Assembly: GCA_021324035.1 (NCBI GenBank)
Contig: JAJPJU010000163.1
Location: 1-14,650, forward strand
Length of the DNA: 14,650 bases
Direction: 5' to 3'
Source of the DNA: Spartobacteria bacterium
Lineage (GTDB): Bacteria > Verrucomicrobiota > Verrucomicrobiia > Chthoniobacterales > UBA10450
Position 1 is the stretch's first letter; every line of letters starts with the position of its first letter. The notes beneath the pieces are model-generated. The model was not told where the DNA came from. It saw nothing but the letters and a program-made list of their open reading frames with translations, and made no database searches. Of this stretch, positions 6,812 through 14,272 are shown in pieces. A program made the translations under genes and the position numbers.

Positions 6812-7660
6812 GTGTCGCCAAATCTCGAATATCCGGTGTGTCCAGTATGTGGCAGCGATAACCGCCACATGGCGTTTCGTTTGCAGGATCCTTACACGAT
6901 CGCCTGCTGTTGCCAGTGCGGATTACATTATCTTTATCCGCGACTGCCGCCCGGCGCCGCCGAAGAGATTTATCGCGAGCCGTCCTATTATGAAGGCGGA
7001 TCGTCCGGTTATCGGGAAGGGGGCTACACATCGCAAGAGCCGGCCCTTCGGGCCACGTTCCGCCGCTTGCTGGTAAATCTTGAAAAACGCGGCCTGACCG
7101 GCGGCGATTTCCTGGAGATTGGATGTGGTCACGGGTATCTCCTCGATGAGGCTCGCCAATTTTTCGATCGCCGCTGTGGCACCGAATTTTCCCCGGAAAT
7201 CGCAGCGATCGCCCGAACCTACGACGCGGAAGTCTTTGTCGGTGGGATTGAGCAAGTGCCGGGTCACCTCAAATTTCAAACCATTGCGGCGATTCAAGTG
7301 ATCGAGCACGTCTACGATCCGCTATCGTTCGTGCGCCGGCTGGTCGAACACACAATGCCGGGCGGTCATATTGTTCTGGCAACGCCCGACATCGGCGGTG
7401 TATTGAGAAAAATCATGGGTCGGCGCTGGCCGTCGTTTAAAACTCCCGAACACGTCGTTTATTTCAGGTTTGAGACTCTGAGCTCGCTCATGCGGCAAGC
7501 CGGATTGAACGACGTGCGCCGGTTGCCGTACCCGCACGCTTTTCCGATGGGATTGATTGCCGCGAAATTTGGGATAAGCCTGCCGCGCACTCTCGCTCAA
7601 GTTCGAGCATGGGTGCCGGCCACCACCGTTGCTGCTTATGGAACCGTCGGACACGCGTAA
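6812..7660 (+). CDS. Zinc-ribbon class I SAM-dependent methyltransferase
   Basis: This 282-residue protein starts with GTG; a stop lies in frame at 6779-6781 and no ATG or other usual start comes first, so the zinc ribbon requires this start. Cysteine pairs Cys10/Cys13 (CPVC) and Cys33 or 34/Cys36 (CCCQCG) make a short zinc ribbon, and YLYPRLPP and SYYEGG follow as in this subgroup. The SAM-binding loop is LEIGCGHGYL (101-110). Acidic Glu125 after it, and IQVIEHVYDP (161-170) as motif II/post-II, complete the Rossmann fold. This architecture is common among sugar or lipid methyltransferases in glycan clusters, but the substrate here is unknown. Its last 23 bases overlap the downstream glycosyltransferase, suggesting coupled expression and a shared pathway. 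Confidence 0.86.
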   Translation: MSPNLEYPVCPVCGSDNRHMAFRLQDPYTIACCCQCGLHYLYPRLPPGAAEEIYREPSYYEGGSSGYREGGYTSQEPALRATFRRLLVNLEKRGLTGGDFLEIGCGHGYLLDEARQFFDRRCGTEFSPEIAAIARTYDAEVFVGGIEQVPGHLKFQTIAAIQVIEHVYDPLSFVRRLVEHTMPGGHIVLATPDIGGVLRKIMGRRWPSFKTPEHVVYFRFETLSSLMRQAGLNDVRRLPYPHAFPMGLIAAKFGISLPRTLAQVRAWVPATTVAAYGTVGHA

Positions 7661-8597
7661 GCTTCCATTGATTTCGGTTGTGGTTCCGGTTTTTCGCGAA
7701 GCCACCGAGATTCGCGGTTTTCTCGCGGCAGTTCGAAATCAACTGAAGGAATCAGGCGCCGGTTACGAACTGGTTGTGGTCGACGACGGTTCGCCGGACG
7801 AAAGCTGGGCGGCGATAACGGCAGAAGCGCAATCCGATCCCAACCTGCGCGCGCTTCGTTTGAGCCGAAATTTCGGGAAGGAATCGGCGTTGTGCGCAGG
7901 ATTGGAGGTCGCGCGCGGCGATGCCGTGATCGTGATGGACGCCGACGGGCAACATCCGCCAACTCTCATTCCGGAATTGCTCCGACAATGGCAATTGAGC
8001 GGCGCCGACATCGTTGAGGCCGTGAAAGTGCGGCGAGGACGAGAATCGATCTCGAGCAAACTTGGCGCGCTTCTTTTTTATGAACTGCTGAACAAACTGT
8101 CCGGATTCCAGTTCAAAGGCGCGTCCGATTTCAAGTTGATGAACAGGAAAGCGGTGAATGCCTGGCTGCAAATGCCGGAACGCAACGTGTTCTTTCGGGG
8201 AATGACGGTTTGGATGGGCTTCAAAACAGTGCAGGTTCCGTTCGAGGTCGGTCCGCGTTCAGCAGGTCAGTCGGCCTGGTCCGCCATCAAACGTTTGAAA
8301 CTGGCGCTGGTCGGAATAACCGCTTTCTCATCTTTCCCGCTGCACTTCGTCACTTTGGCCGGCGGAATATTCCTGATCGTGTCGGTCGTGCTCGGTGTGC
8401 AGACTGTATATTTGAAACTTGCCGGACGCGCAGTGAGCGGATTTGCCACGGTTATTCTGCTCGAGCTGGTGATCGGCAGTTTGTTGATGATCAGTCTCGG
8501 TGTGATCGGCGAATATCTGGCCCGGATTTACGAAGAGGTTAAATGCCGGCCGCGTTACGTGGTGATGGAATCCATCAACCCCGACGACCGGCGCTGA
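7638..8597 (+). CDS. Polyprenyl-phosphate glycosyltransferase, GT2 (GtrB/DPM1-like)
   Basis: This 319-residue enzyme type moves a sugar from a nucleotide sugar to undecaprenyl or dolichyl phosphate at the inner membrane face. The GT-A domain opens with ISVVVPVFRE (12-21), has VVVDDGSPDES (46-56) and the metal-binding DADG at 101-104 in VMDADGQHPP. SRNFGKESAL (76-85) and the GASDFKLMNRKA stretch (161-172) are typical of GtrB-like proteins. Two C-terminal membrane helices lie at about 232-257 and 268-293, followed by the signature GEYLARIYEEVKCRPRY (291-307). ATG 7638 is chosen; a TTG at 7629 in the same frame is possible. It overlaps the methyltransferase gene. Relatives include GtrB, ArnC and dolichol-phosphate mannose synthase, and the sugar cannot be decided. 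Confidence 0.9.
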   Translation: MEPSDTRKLPLISVVVPVFREATEIRGFLAAVRNQLKESGAGYELVVVDDGSPDESWAAITAEAQSDPNLRALRLSRNFGKESALCAGLEVARGDAVIVMDADGQHPPTLIPELLRQWQLSGADIVEAVKVRRGRESISSKLGALLFYELLNKLSGFQFKGASDFKLMNRKAVNAWLQMPERNVFFRGMTVWMGFKTVQVPFEVGPRSAGQSAWSAIKRLKLALVGITAFSSFPLHFVTLAGGIFLIVSVVLGVQTVYLKLAGRAVSGFATVILLELVIGSLLMISLGVIGEYLARIYEEVKCRPRYVVMESINPDDRR

Positions 8598-8607
8598 AAA
8601 TGCCGGA

Positions 8608-11484
8608 TTATTTGAGATCAATCGCAACCACGCGATTTTCTCCGGCGCAGAGGACGTAAAGTTTTTTGTCGGTCAGGAGCAACCCGGACGCAGCTTCCAG
8701 TTTGTCGGGCGATTGCGGCTTCAATGTTCCAACTCGCTTTCCATTGAGATCGAAAACCAGCACCTCATCCATGTTCGCGCTCGAGGTGTAGAGCCGGCCG
8801 GTCTTTGAATCGACGACGAGATCTTCAAAACCGTAGGGCCGGTTCCACTCCGGCACCGCCCATTTGGCCAGAAACTTTCCATTCAAATCGAAAACCTGGA
8901 TCCGTTCATTTCGGGGGTCGGCTACGTAAACTTTGTTGGTTGTGGAGTCGACGGCGACAGACGTGGGATCATCGAACTGGCCGTCTCCGTTTCCTTTTTG
9001 GCCCCAAACGGCGAGCAATTTGAAATTCTGATCGAACTTCACGATCCGGGTGCGTCCCTGATCGACGACGTAGAGAGATTGGTCGGGCGCGATCGCGATC
9101 TTGCGCGGTCCATAAAATCCGGGATCCGGCCCCCTCCATTCGGCAACGTGACCACCATCAGCGGTGAGTTTTTGGATGCGATGATTCGACGCTTCGGCAA
9201 CGTAGATATTTCCAGCGTGATCGATTGTGATTCCGTTCGGATCACCCAATTGTCCGTAGCCAGTCCCTTTCGATCCGATGCTCGTGATAAACGTGCCGGT
9301 TGGCGAAAATTTTTCGATTCGGCCGTTATTGGTGTCGGAAATGAAAATGTTTCCGGCGTTGTCAGCAGCGATTCCATGCGGCGAATCAAACTGCCCGCCG
9401 GCAGTTCCCTGACCGCCTTCAAACATGGTCCCGGCGACCATTGGCGCAGATTTCAACTCAGCCGGCGCCTTGTCCGGCACCTTGTAAATCGTCAGCGAGT
9501 TGTATTTGCCATCCTTGTCTTCAAAAACTTTCGGGAAGTAACGCGCGTAAATCTGCTCGTTCGGCCGCTTAATGAAATCGCCGTGACGGACCGCGTTATC
9601 GTAGGCGACATAGGCGATATCGTTGGCCTTAAGCAATTCAAAAATCTTCGCGGGATTCTTGCTCTCGAAAAGCTCACGATAAACTTTATCGCGCTCGGTC
9701 GCATCGTACCCGGCCGACCAGCCGTAATACGGCCAGCCGTAGAAAACGCGCCGCCCCGCCATCAGAATAGGATGATTCACAAAGCGGTCGGTCAGGAAAA
9801 TGTCGCGCGGTTTGGTCTCTTTGAACAACCATTGGATCAACGGATCGTCTCGGAAGGTGACCTCGCTCCAATAACTGTTGTGGAACGGAAACAGATCGAT
9901 AATTCCGCCCGCAACGATTAAAAGAAACAAGACAACCGAGGCGAATTTTGCCGGCAAAACGTTTCCAGCGATGCGGCATCGCCACAATTGCCACAGCCCG
10001 TAACCGACGAACAGATTGGCGAGGATCGCCCAGATATGGAGAAACTTCTGATTCGCCAGCACCTCGACGGTTAACTGAAGGAAGAACGCAACGGCGCCAA
10101 GGCTTGAGATCGCGATGAAGAACCGCCGTTGGAACGACGTGGCGAAAATCAACGCAACCGCGAGCACGACCCATTTAAAGCCGAACGAGAATCCCAGGTA
10201 TTTGATGACGTTCAATGCGGTCGGCTGTTCGACGGTGTAACCCCAGTGGAACAAGTTCGGCATCGCGTGGCGTCCGGCTCCGGTGCTCAAGTAGAGGACC
10301 TGCGGGAGCGCAATGATCCCGGCAACGATGGCCAGCCCGATCATTTGCTTCCGCAACGGACAAAGAACGAAAAGAAATCCCAACACAGCCGCCGCCGCGA
10401 TAAAGACCGCGCTGTTCCACATCGGCAATAGTCCGAGCAGCGCGCCGGAAAACACAAAGCCTGCCCAACCATTGGACGCAGTTTCCAGCCCACCGGTTGA
10501 CGCAGTGGGCGGCGACAAATCCGCCGACGCGCCGGCAATCTGTCGCTGGGCAAACAAAGGGCGATAGCGAAGAAGCAGAAAAACCAGAACCAGAAAGAAC
10601 ACTCCGATCGCCAGGGCGAAGTGCCTTTGATTTGCATAGGTCACCTGCGACCAAACACCCCAGAGCTCGCCACGATACGGAAAGATCGACGGCAGAAACT
10701 CGTGCCGCGTGACGATATCGTGGATCGCTGTTTGCCACGATTTTTCGTGGGACAAGAATGGAATGTAGGAGAGCGATCCGAAGAAAAAGAAAAGAACGGC
10801 GCCGACACGGCCAACAGTTCGCGAATGAAAAAGGATCTCGCCCATGGCCATCACCAGAACGAGCATGGCCACGACCGAAAGAATACTGAGCAAGTTCAGA
10901 CTCCAGGCCGGATCGAAGCCGAGGAACTCCAAATTGCCCGCGAGGAAGTAAAAGAGAAAATGGTAACGGATTCGCTGCCCCGAAAAATGCGGGTACTCGG
11001 TCGGGAAATTGTGCCCGACGCCGAAGCTCTGAATGATCGCCGTGTTCGGTCCGAAATCGCTGTATTCGTTGTTACCGATTTGAAGCCTGCCACCGGTGGA
11101 ATTCGCAGTGGCGAACATCATCCAGGAGACCAGCGCGAGAAAGAGAGCGATGAACAGCCAATCCAAACCGGCGGAACCGGGAGCGCGCGAAGCAGGTAAC
11201 GGCGCTTGCGCTTCGCGTGGCGGTGATTTGGTGATTCGGTGTCTCCATCGCGGCCAGGTAAACGCCGCGATCGCGACGACGAAGAAGAAAAGATTGCCCC
11301 AGAAAAGCGGAACCAGGGCGCGGGCGAAAGCAAGGCCGGCCAGATAGGTAATCCAACCCGCCGTTAAGCAGCCGACAATAAAAGCGGCGGCCCATCGGTG
11401 CGGCGTCGAGAGGAAGGAATAAAACCTCCGGCAAATTCGGTCACCGAGGCAAATTGCAACTGCGAGATAAACTAAAGCTAACAT
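8608..11484 (-). CDS. GT-C-like polytopic membrane protein fused to a six-blade NHL propeller
   Basis: This is a 958-residue two-part protein. Residues 1-535 hold about a dozen hydrophobic helices and a large loop after helix 4 (residues 128-180: GNNEYSDFG, then FSGQRIRYHFLFY), whose acidic, histidine and tyrosine residues recall the first loop of GT-C/DUF2298-type membrane proteins. Residues 536-680 form a mixed extracytoplasmic domain (YYGWSAGYDATERDKVYREL). Residues 690-957 contain six NHL-type repeats starting near 697, 744, 790, 836, 884 and 929, with recurring GQFDSPHGIAAD, GNIFISD and RIEKF patterns. NHL propellers bind protein, RNA or glycan partners. Lying outside the membrane, this one could capture the acceptor or the wall (inference). 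The function is not known; a membrane glycosyltransferase is the best guess. The gene ends 10 bases from the convergent GT2 stop. Confidence 0.8.
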   Translation of the reverse strand: MLALVYLAVAICLGDRICRRFYSFLSTPHRWAAAFIVGCLTAGWITYLAGLAFARALVPLFWGNLFFFVVAIAAFTWPRWRHRITKSPPREAQAPLPASRAPGSAGLDWLFIALFLALVSWMMFATANSTGGRLQIGNNEYSDFGPNTAIIQSFGVGHNFPTEYPHFSGQRIRYHFLFYFLAGNLEFLGFDPAWSLNLLSILSVVAMLVLVMAMGEILFHSRTVGRVGAVLFFFFGSLSYIPFLSHEKSWQTAIHDIVTRHEFLPSIFPYRGELWGVWSQVTYANQRHFALAIGVFFLVLVFLLLRYRPLFAQRQIAGASADLSPPTASTGGLETASNGWAGFVFSGALLGLLPMWNSAVFIAAAAVLGFLFVLCPLRKQMIGLAIVAGIIALPQVLYLSTGAGRHAMPNLFHWGYTVEQPTALNVIKYLGFSFGFKWVVLAVALIFATSFQRRFFIAISSLGAVAFFLQLTVEVLANQKFLHIWAILANLFVGYGLWQLWRCRIAGNVLPAKFASVVLFLLIVAGGIIDLFPFHNSYWSEVTFRDDPLIQWLFKETKPRDIFLTDRFVNHPILMAGRRVFYGWPYYGWSAGYDATERDKVYRELFESKNPAKIFELLKANDIAYVAYDNAVRHGDFIKRPNEQIYARYFPKVFEDKDGKYNSLTIYKVPDKAPAELKSAPMVAGTMFEGGQGTAGGQFDSPHGIAADNAGNIFISDTNNGRIEKFSPTGTFITSIGSKGTGYGQLGDPNGITIDHAGNIYVAEASNHRIQKLTADGGHVAEWRGPDPGFYGPRKIAIAPDQSLYVVDQGRTRIVKFDQNFKLLAVWGQKGNGDGQFDDPTSVAVDSTTNKVYVADPRNERIQVFDLNGKFLAKWAVPEWNRPYGFEDLVVDSKTGRLYTSSANMDEVLVFDLNGKRVGTLKPQSPDKLEAASGLLLTDKKLYVLCAGENRVVAIDLK

Positions 11485-11549
11485 GCGCCAACCGTCGCGA
11501 CTTTAGCGATTCGCCAGTTCTCTGCCAAACCTCGTTGCACTAAGCCGGC

Positions 11550-11924
11550 TTATCTTCGGAAATCGAGCGCGCCTTTTTTCAGCGCGTAAATGTAGCCCAC
11601 CATCAGGATCGAGATGAAGCTCAGCATGCTCCAGAAAATCATGCTGCCGTGCGCGATCGCTTCCTTGTAGACGACCGCCCACGGATACATGAACACGATT
11701 TCCAAATCGAACAGGATGAACAACATCGCCACCAGGTAAAACTTTACGCTGAAGCGCGGCTGCGGTTCTCCCTGCGGGATCATTCCGCATTCGTAGGCAG
11801 TATCCTTGGCCGGAGTGCGTTTTGCCCCGGACTTGCCGAGCAACGCACTCACGATCAGCGCCGAGACGGCGAAGCCAATGGCTACAATAATCTGCAGGAG
11901 AACCGGCAGATATTCGCGGATCAT
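11550..11924 (-). CDS. nuoA: NADH-quinone oxidoreductase subunit A
   Basis: This 124-residue subunit of the complex I membrane arm lies near the quinone site. Three helices lie at about 8-30, 62-83 and 94-114. The family signature is clear: YECGMIP (44-50) with Cys46, then RFSVKFYLVAMLFILFDLE (57-75) with the conserved acidic Asp73 and Glu75, and YPWAV (80-84). Length is normal. GAGG-type ribosome site: GAGG lies 8 bases before ATG on the minus strand, within TTCGAGGCCGCCA. In most genomes nuoA is followed at once by nuoB; here the next gene downstream is the unrelated GT-C/NHL gene after 65 bases, and the gene upstream is a hypothetical protein. So it is a detached nuoA, either the only copy or an extra one. 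Confidence 0.95.
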   Translation of the reverse strand: MIREYLPVLLQIIVAIGFAVSALIVSALLGKSGAKRTPAKDTAYECGMIPQGEPQPRFSVKFYLVAMLFILFDLEIVFMYPWAVVYKEAIAHGSMIFWSMLSFISILMVGYIYALKKGALDFRR

Positions 11925-11958
11925 TGGCGGCCTCGAATGTCTTGGGCCGGACGCGCGG

Positions 11959-12285
11959 CTACTTTACCGCGGCCAGGCGATTGCTTGGAATATGTCCGTT
12001 CTGCGGGGCGATGGCCTTAGCCAGCGAAGCAGGCAGTCCTTTGTATTTCTTGCCATTCTTCTTCACCGCACCACGTGCGACCAAATTCTGCAATTTTTCG
12101 TAAGCACGCAGACGAAGCATTTCCTCGCCTCCGCTGGCGGCGTTTCGCGCGCGGAGATTCTCGTGAACAATGTCAAAAAGTTCCTTGAACTCGTAGGAGG
12201 CGCGACGAGATAGCACCGCCACGAGTTCCTCGGTCACCAAATCGGGAACTCGACGAGAAAATGCGTTTTTCTTGAGAATAGCCAT
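11959..12285 (-). CDS. Hypothetical basic protein, 108 residues
   Basis: I do not recognise this protein. It starts MAILKKNAFSRRVPDLVTEEL and is mostly charged and helical: a first helix SRRVPDLVTEELVAVLSRR, a second EFKELFDIVHENLRARN, a third MLRLRAYEKLQNLVARG, then a basic hairpin-like VKKNGKKYKGL and a variable tail. The helix-helix-helix-basic turn layout loosely resembles a winged-helix or DNA/RNA-binding fold; this is a guess. No cysteines or membrane segment occur. ATG 12285 is preferred over an upstream TTG at 12315, which would add ten residues unlike the rest (GEMCYCFGP). It is followed after 34 bases by nuoA on the same strand, and the short gap suggests co-transcription. Confidence 0.7.
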   Translation of the reverse strand: MAILKKNAFSRRVPDLVTEELVAVLSRRASYEFKELFDIVHENLRARNAASGGEEMLRLRAYEKLQNLVARGAVKKNGKKYKGLPASLAKAIAPQNGHIPSNRLAAVK

Positions 12286-12345
12286 AGGGCCGAAACAGTA
12301 ACACATTTCGCCCAAACTAACAGTACAATTGTGACACTTGGCCCT
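12286..12345 (-). promoter_or_regulatory. Possible leader structure upstream of the 108-residue gene
   Basis: AGGGCC (12286-12291, directly at the ATG) and GGCCCT (12340-12345) are exact inverse complements 48 bases apart, so a leader stem could close over the start codon. Between them lies the 8-bp palindrome ACAATTGT (12325-12332), an operator-like site. No clear -10/-35 pair was found. Both inverted repeats are short and could be chance. Confidence 0.3.
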
Positions 12346-12411
12346 AAGTAGCGTTATGCTGGGAGAATAGTGACGAAATGGCGCAGGTCTGCGTCGTTTT
12401 TTGTCGCTTTT
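12346..12411. other. Rest of the gap between the two hypothetical genes
   Basis: Nothing convincing is here on the minus strand. On the plus strand CGCAG-GT-CTGCG (12382-12393) is followed by T6 (12397-12402), which looks like a rho-independent terminator, but a 2-base loop is too tight for the full stem and no plus-strand gene ends here. Confidence 0.35.
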
Positions 12412-14112
12412 TTACGGAATATGAGTGCCCACTTCAGTGCCAAAAAGAAGGGCCGGTAAACCGACCCCCACCGCCGCTTCACTCAAAGTTAATGGCCCAA
12501 CCGATTCCGTGACATATCCGTCGCCTTCGTATCGCTGTGAAGAGACGATCGGGCTGAGGTGTTTAGCTACAATTTCGGGTGCCGGCAGTTTGCCCACATC
12601 GACGTAGTCCGAGATCGCCGGCATGAACGCCGCGCTCATCAACAGCATTGGACGAAGCGAAGCATCCAAACGCGAATAAAGCAGGGCGGTGTCGACGTAA
12701 AAGAACCCTCCGGTCGGCGAAGGCAGAGTTCGCGTTGCCGCCTTGTAGGTGGCGGAGCTGGCAAGGGTCGATCCCGATTGGCCGCTGCGATTGATTGCTG
12801 ATTCCACCGAATTGGAATCCAATCCGACGACCAGCGACCGGTTCGATAATCCGAGCGTTGGCGTAATTGCAAACAGCGACGCCGGCGTTTGCATGTAAAA
12901 ATAAGTGACGCCGTTCTTTTCCGTCTTTGTCCAGGATGCGTCTTCGTCAATCGCGTGGGACAGGGTGTCGACCAGTTTGCTCGCGCGGGCGAAATCTTTC
13001 ACCGGCAACGTCGCAATCACCGACGGCCAGCGAGAATTTTGCGGCCAGTCCGCCAGCGAACTTAACTCGAGATCGAATGCGGCGTTCCAATCGTTCGCGG
13101 TTACTCCGGCGCGGGCGGTGACATCGAAAACTTTCTGCAACCAACTCCCAAGAGGCAGCGGCCCGTGATTGATTCCCGAAAGTCTGTCGGCATCGATCAA
13201 CGTCGCCAGGAACAAAAACGTATCGGCGGTCCCGAGGTTAAGCGACGAACGGGTGAGCCTCCGGTCGGGCTGGCTCTGGGGCATGCCAACGAACACTACA
13301 TCCCGCATTTTGCCGTCCTGGAATTTGGTCGCTCCGCAAACGCTGCGGACTTGATCCGCAACCGAGTTCTGGTCGGCTACGCCGAGTGAATTCCGGAGGC
13401 CGGCCAGCTTTTGCGAAAGGCCTTTGGGCTGAACGTAAAAAAGCAACGCGTAACTTGCCGGCATGTGCGCCATCGCCGCGTGAAAGTTTTCGTCACTCTC
13501 AAGAACGGTTTGATGATCTTTTTCGCGGCCGTCGGCGCGGTCGAGCATCGTTTTCAGTTCCGCCAAATCGTTCGAAGCGAAAAACCATTGGCCGTCGTAA
13601 ACCGTGGCAATCTGGTTCGGCGCTGCGCCGGCGATCTCGATTTTGTGCTGCTGGTAATCGAGACTCTCACGCGCGGATGCATCGGGGACGATTTTGGACC
13701 GCCATTTATCGATAATTTTATCGGCGTCCGATTGACTACCATGAAATCTGAAGCCTCCGACAAAGTGCGGATTGTTGTTTTCGATTGAAGTGACCGCCAA
13801 AAACGCGTCTTTCGGCGCGAGCTTTCCGAAATCTCCCAGCGTTTGGGATGTCGTGTCGCGCTGCGGAACTCGGGACAACGGTTTGCGCAGGAAATCCTGG
13901 ACCGCGGGTTCCTGATAAAGCTTGTAGAGATCGGTTTGATGCCAGTCCTCCCGGCTCCGGTTGAAATCGGGAAGGTGAACCAGCGCCACCGTCCCTCGTG
14001 GCAGGAGAGCGGTGACGGCTGCGTTCGATGTGCTTTGCGAGTGACGAACCGTGTAAACCACTCCGCCCGCCGCCACTGCCGCGAGCGCGATCAACAAACC
14101 GAGACGTTTCAT
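12412..14112 (-). CDS. Membrane-anchored hypothetical protein, 566 residues (DUF3352-like)
   Basis: The N-terminus MKRLGLLIALAAVAAGGVVY is a signal anchor or signal peptide, and the remaining 540 residues look like an extracytoplasmic soluble domain. The start VTALLPRGTVALVHLPDFNRSREDW (about 33-57) and the repeated pattern of alternating strands and helices resemble DUF3352-type proteins, in which residues after the anchor describe a score-like beta/alpha domain; that match is from memory and unverified. Phrases such as GGFFYVDTALLYSRL and FLFLATLIDADRL fit the same family. No catalytic motif, metal site or cysteine cluster was seen (one Cys at about 260). The C-terminus is hydrophobic (VGVGLPALLFGTEVG) but probably too short for a second anchor. 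No partner is evident; the 108-residue gene follows after 126 bases. Confidence 0.72.
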   Translation of the reverse strand: MKRLGLLIALAAVAAGGVVYTVRHSQSTSNAAVTALLPRGTVALVHLPDFNRSREDWHQTDLYKLYQEPAVQDFLRKPLSRVPQRDTTSQTLGDFGKLAPKDAFLAVTSIENNNPHFVGGFRFHGSQSDADKIIDKWRSKIVPDASARESLDYQQHKIEIAGAAPNQIATVYDGQWFFASNDLAELKTMLDRADGREKDHQTVLESDENFHAAMAHMPASYALLFYVQPKGLSQKLAGLRNSLGVADQNSVADQVRSVCGATKFQDGKMRDVVFVGMPQSQPDRRLTRSSLNLGTADTFLFLATLIDADRLSGINHGPLPLGSWLQKVFDVTARAGVTANDWNAAFDLELSSLADWPQNSRWPSVIATLPVKDFARASKLVDTLSHAIDEDASWTKTEKNGVTYFYMQTPASLFAITPTLGLSNRSLVVGLDSNSVESAINRSGQSGSTLASSATYKAATRTLPSPTGGFFYVDTALLYSRLDASLRPMLLMSAAFMPAISDYVDVGKLPAPEIVAKHLSPIVSSQRYEGDGYVTESVGPLTLSEAAVGVGLPALLFGTEVGTHIP

Positions 14113-14123
14113 GGTGAGGGATG

Positions 14124-14144
14124 CTCGATACTCGATCCTCGATG
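14124..14144. repeat. Heptamer array CTCGATN x3
   Basis: CTCGATA, CTCGATC and CTCGATG stand in tandem (14124-14130, 14131-14137, 14138-14144), followed by a partly complementary CGAGATC. It lies 12 bases ahead of the 566-residue gene's start on the opposite strand. Confidence 0.8.
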
Positions 14145-14162
14145 CGAGATCAAACGTCGGAA

Positions 14163-14194
14163 CATTTAATGATTTAAGGATTTAGTGATTTAGG
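14163..14194. repeat. Octamer array GATTTANN x3 (plus a degenerate fourth)
   Basis: GATTTAAG, GATTTAGT and GATTTAGG run 14171-14194, preceded by CATTTAAT (14163-14170) as a degenerate copy. It is AT-rich, unlike the neighbouring arrays. Any promoter for the 566-residue gene would have to lie in or near this stretch; I cannot identify one. Confidence 0.78.
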
Positions 14195-14206
14195 GAATGG
14201 CAATAT

Positions 14207-14225
14207 TAATTCGCTAATTCGTTAA
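14207..14225. repeat. Octamer array TAATTCGN x2
   Basis: TAATTCGC (14207-14214) and TAATTCGT (14215-14222), then TAA, form two and a part copies of an 8-bp unit with a sequence unrelated to its neighbours. Confidence 0.65.
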
Positions 14226-14243
14226 ATGAAGCCGTCCTCATCT

Positions 14244-14271
14244 CGTCACCCGTCACATGTCACTCGTCACT
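14244..14271. repeat. Heptamer array CGTCACN x4
   Basis: CGTCACC, CGTCACA, TGTCACT and CGTCACT fill 14244-14271 without gaps and end one base before the xerD stop codon. A looser copy may lie just upstream (CGTCCTCAT, 14233-14241). On the xerD strand the array reads as AGTGACG units directly behind the stop. Confidence 0.8.
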
Positions 14272-14272
14272 T

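Noticed and set aside
6812..8597. Mobile-element origin of the methyltransferase/GT2 pair
   Set aside because: No transposase, terminal repeats, target duplication or obvious change in base use is visible.
8998..9921. 307-codon plus-strand ORF opposite the NHL/GT-C gene
   Set aside because: Long but antisense to a protein with clear NHL repeats; its composition shows no domain.
10621..11199. 192-codon plus-strand ORF opposite the same gene
   Set aside because: Very rich in Arg, Glu and Gln without structure, as expected for the complement of hydrophobic membrane codons.
12286..12315. TTG start at 12315 for the 108-residue gene
   Set aside because: Adds ten residues unlike the basic helical body; ATG 12285 is the simpler start.
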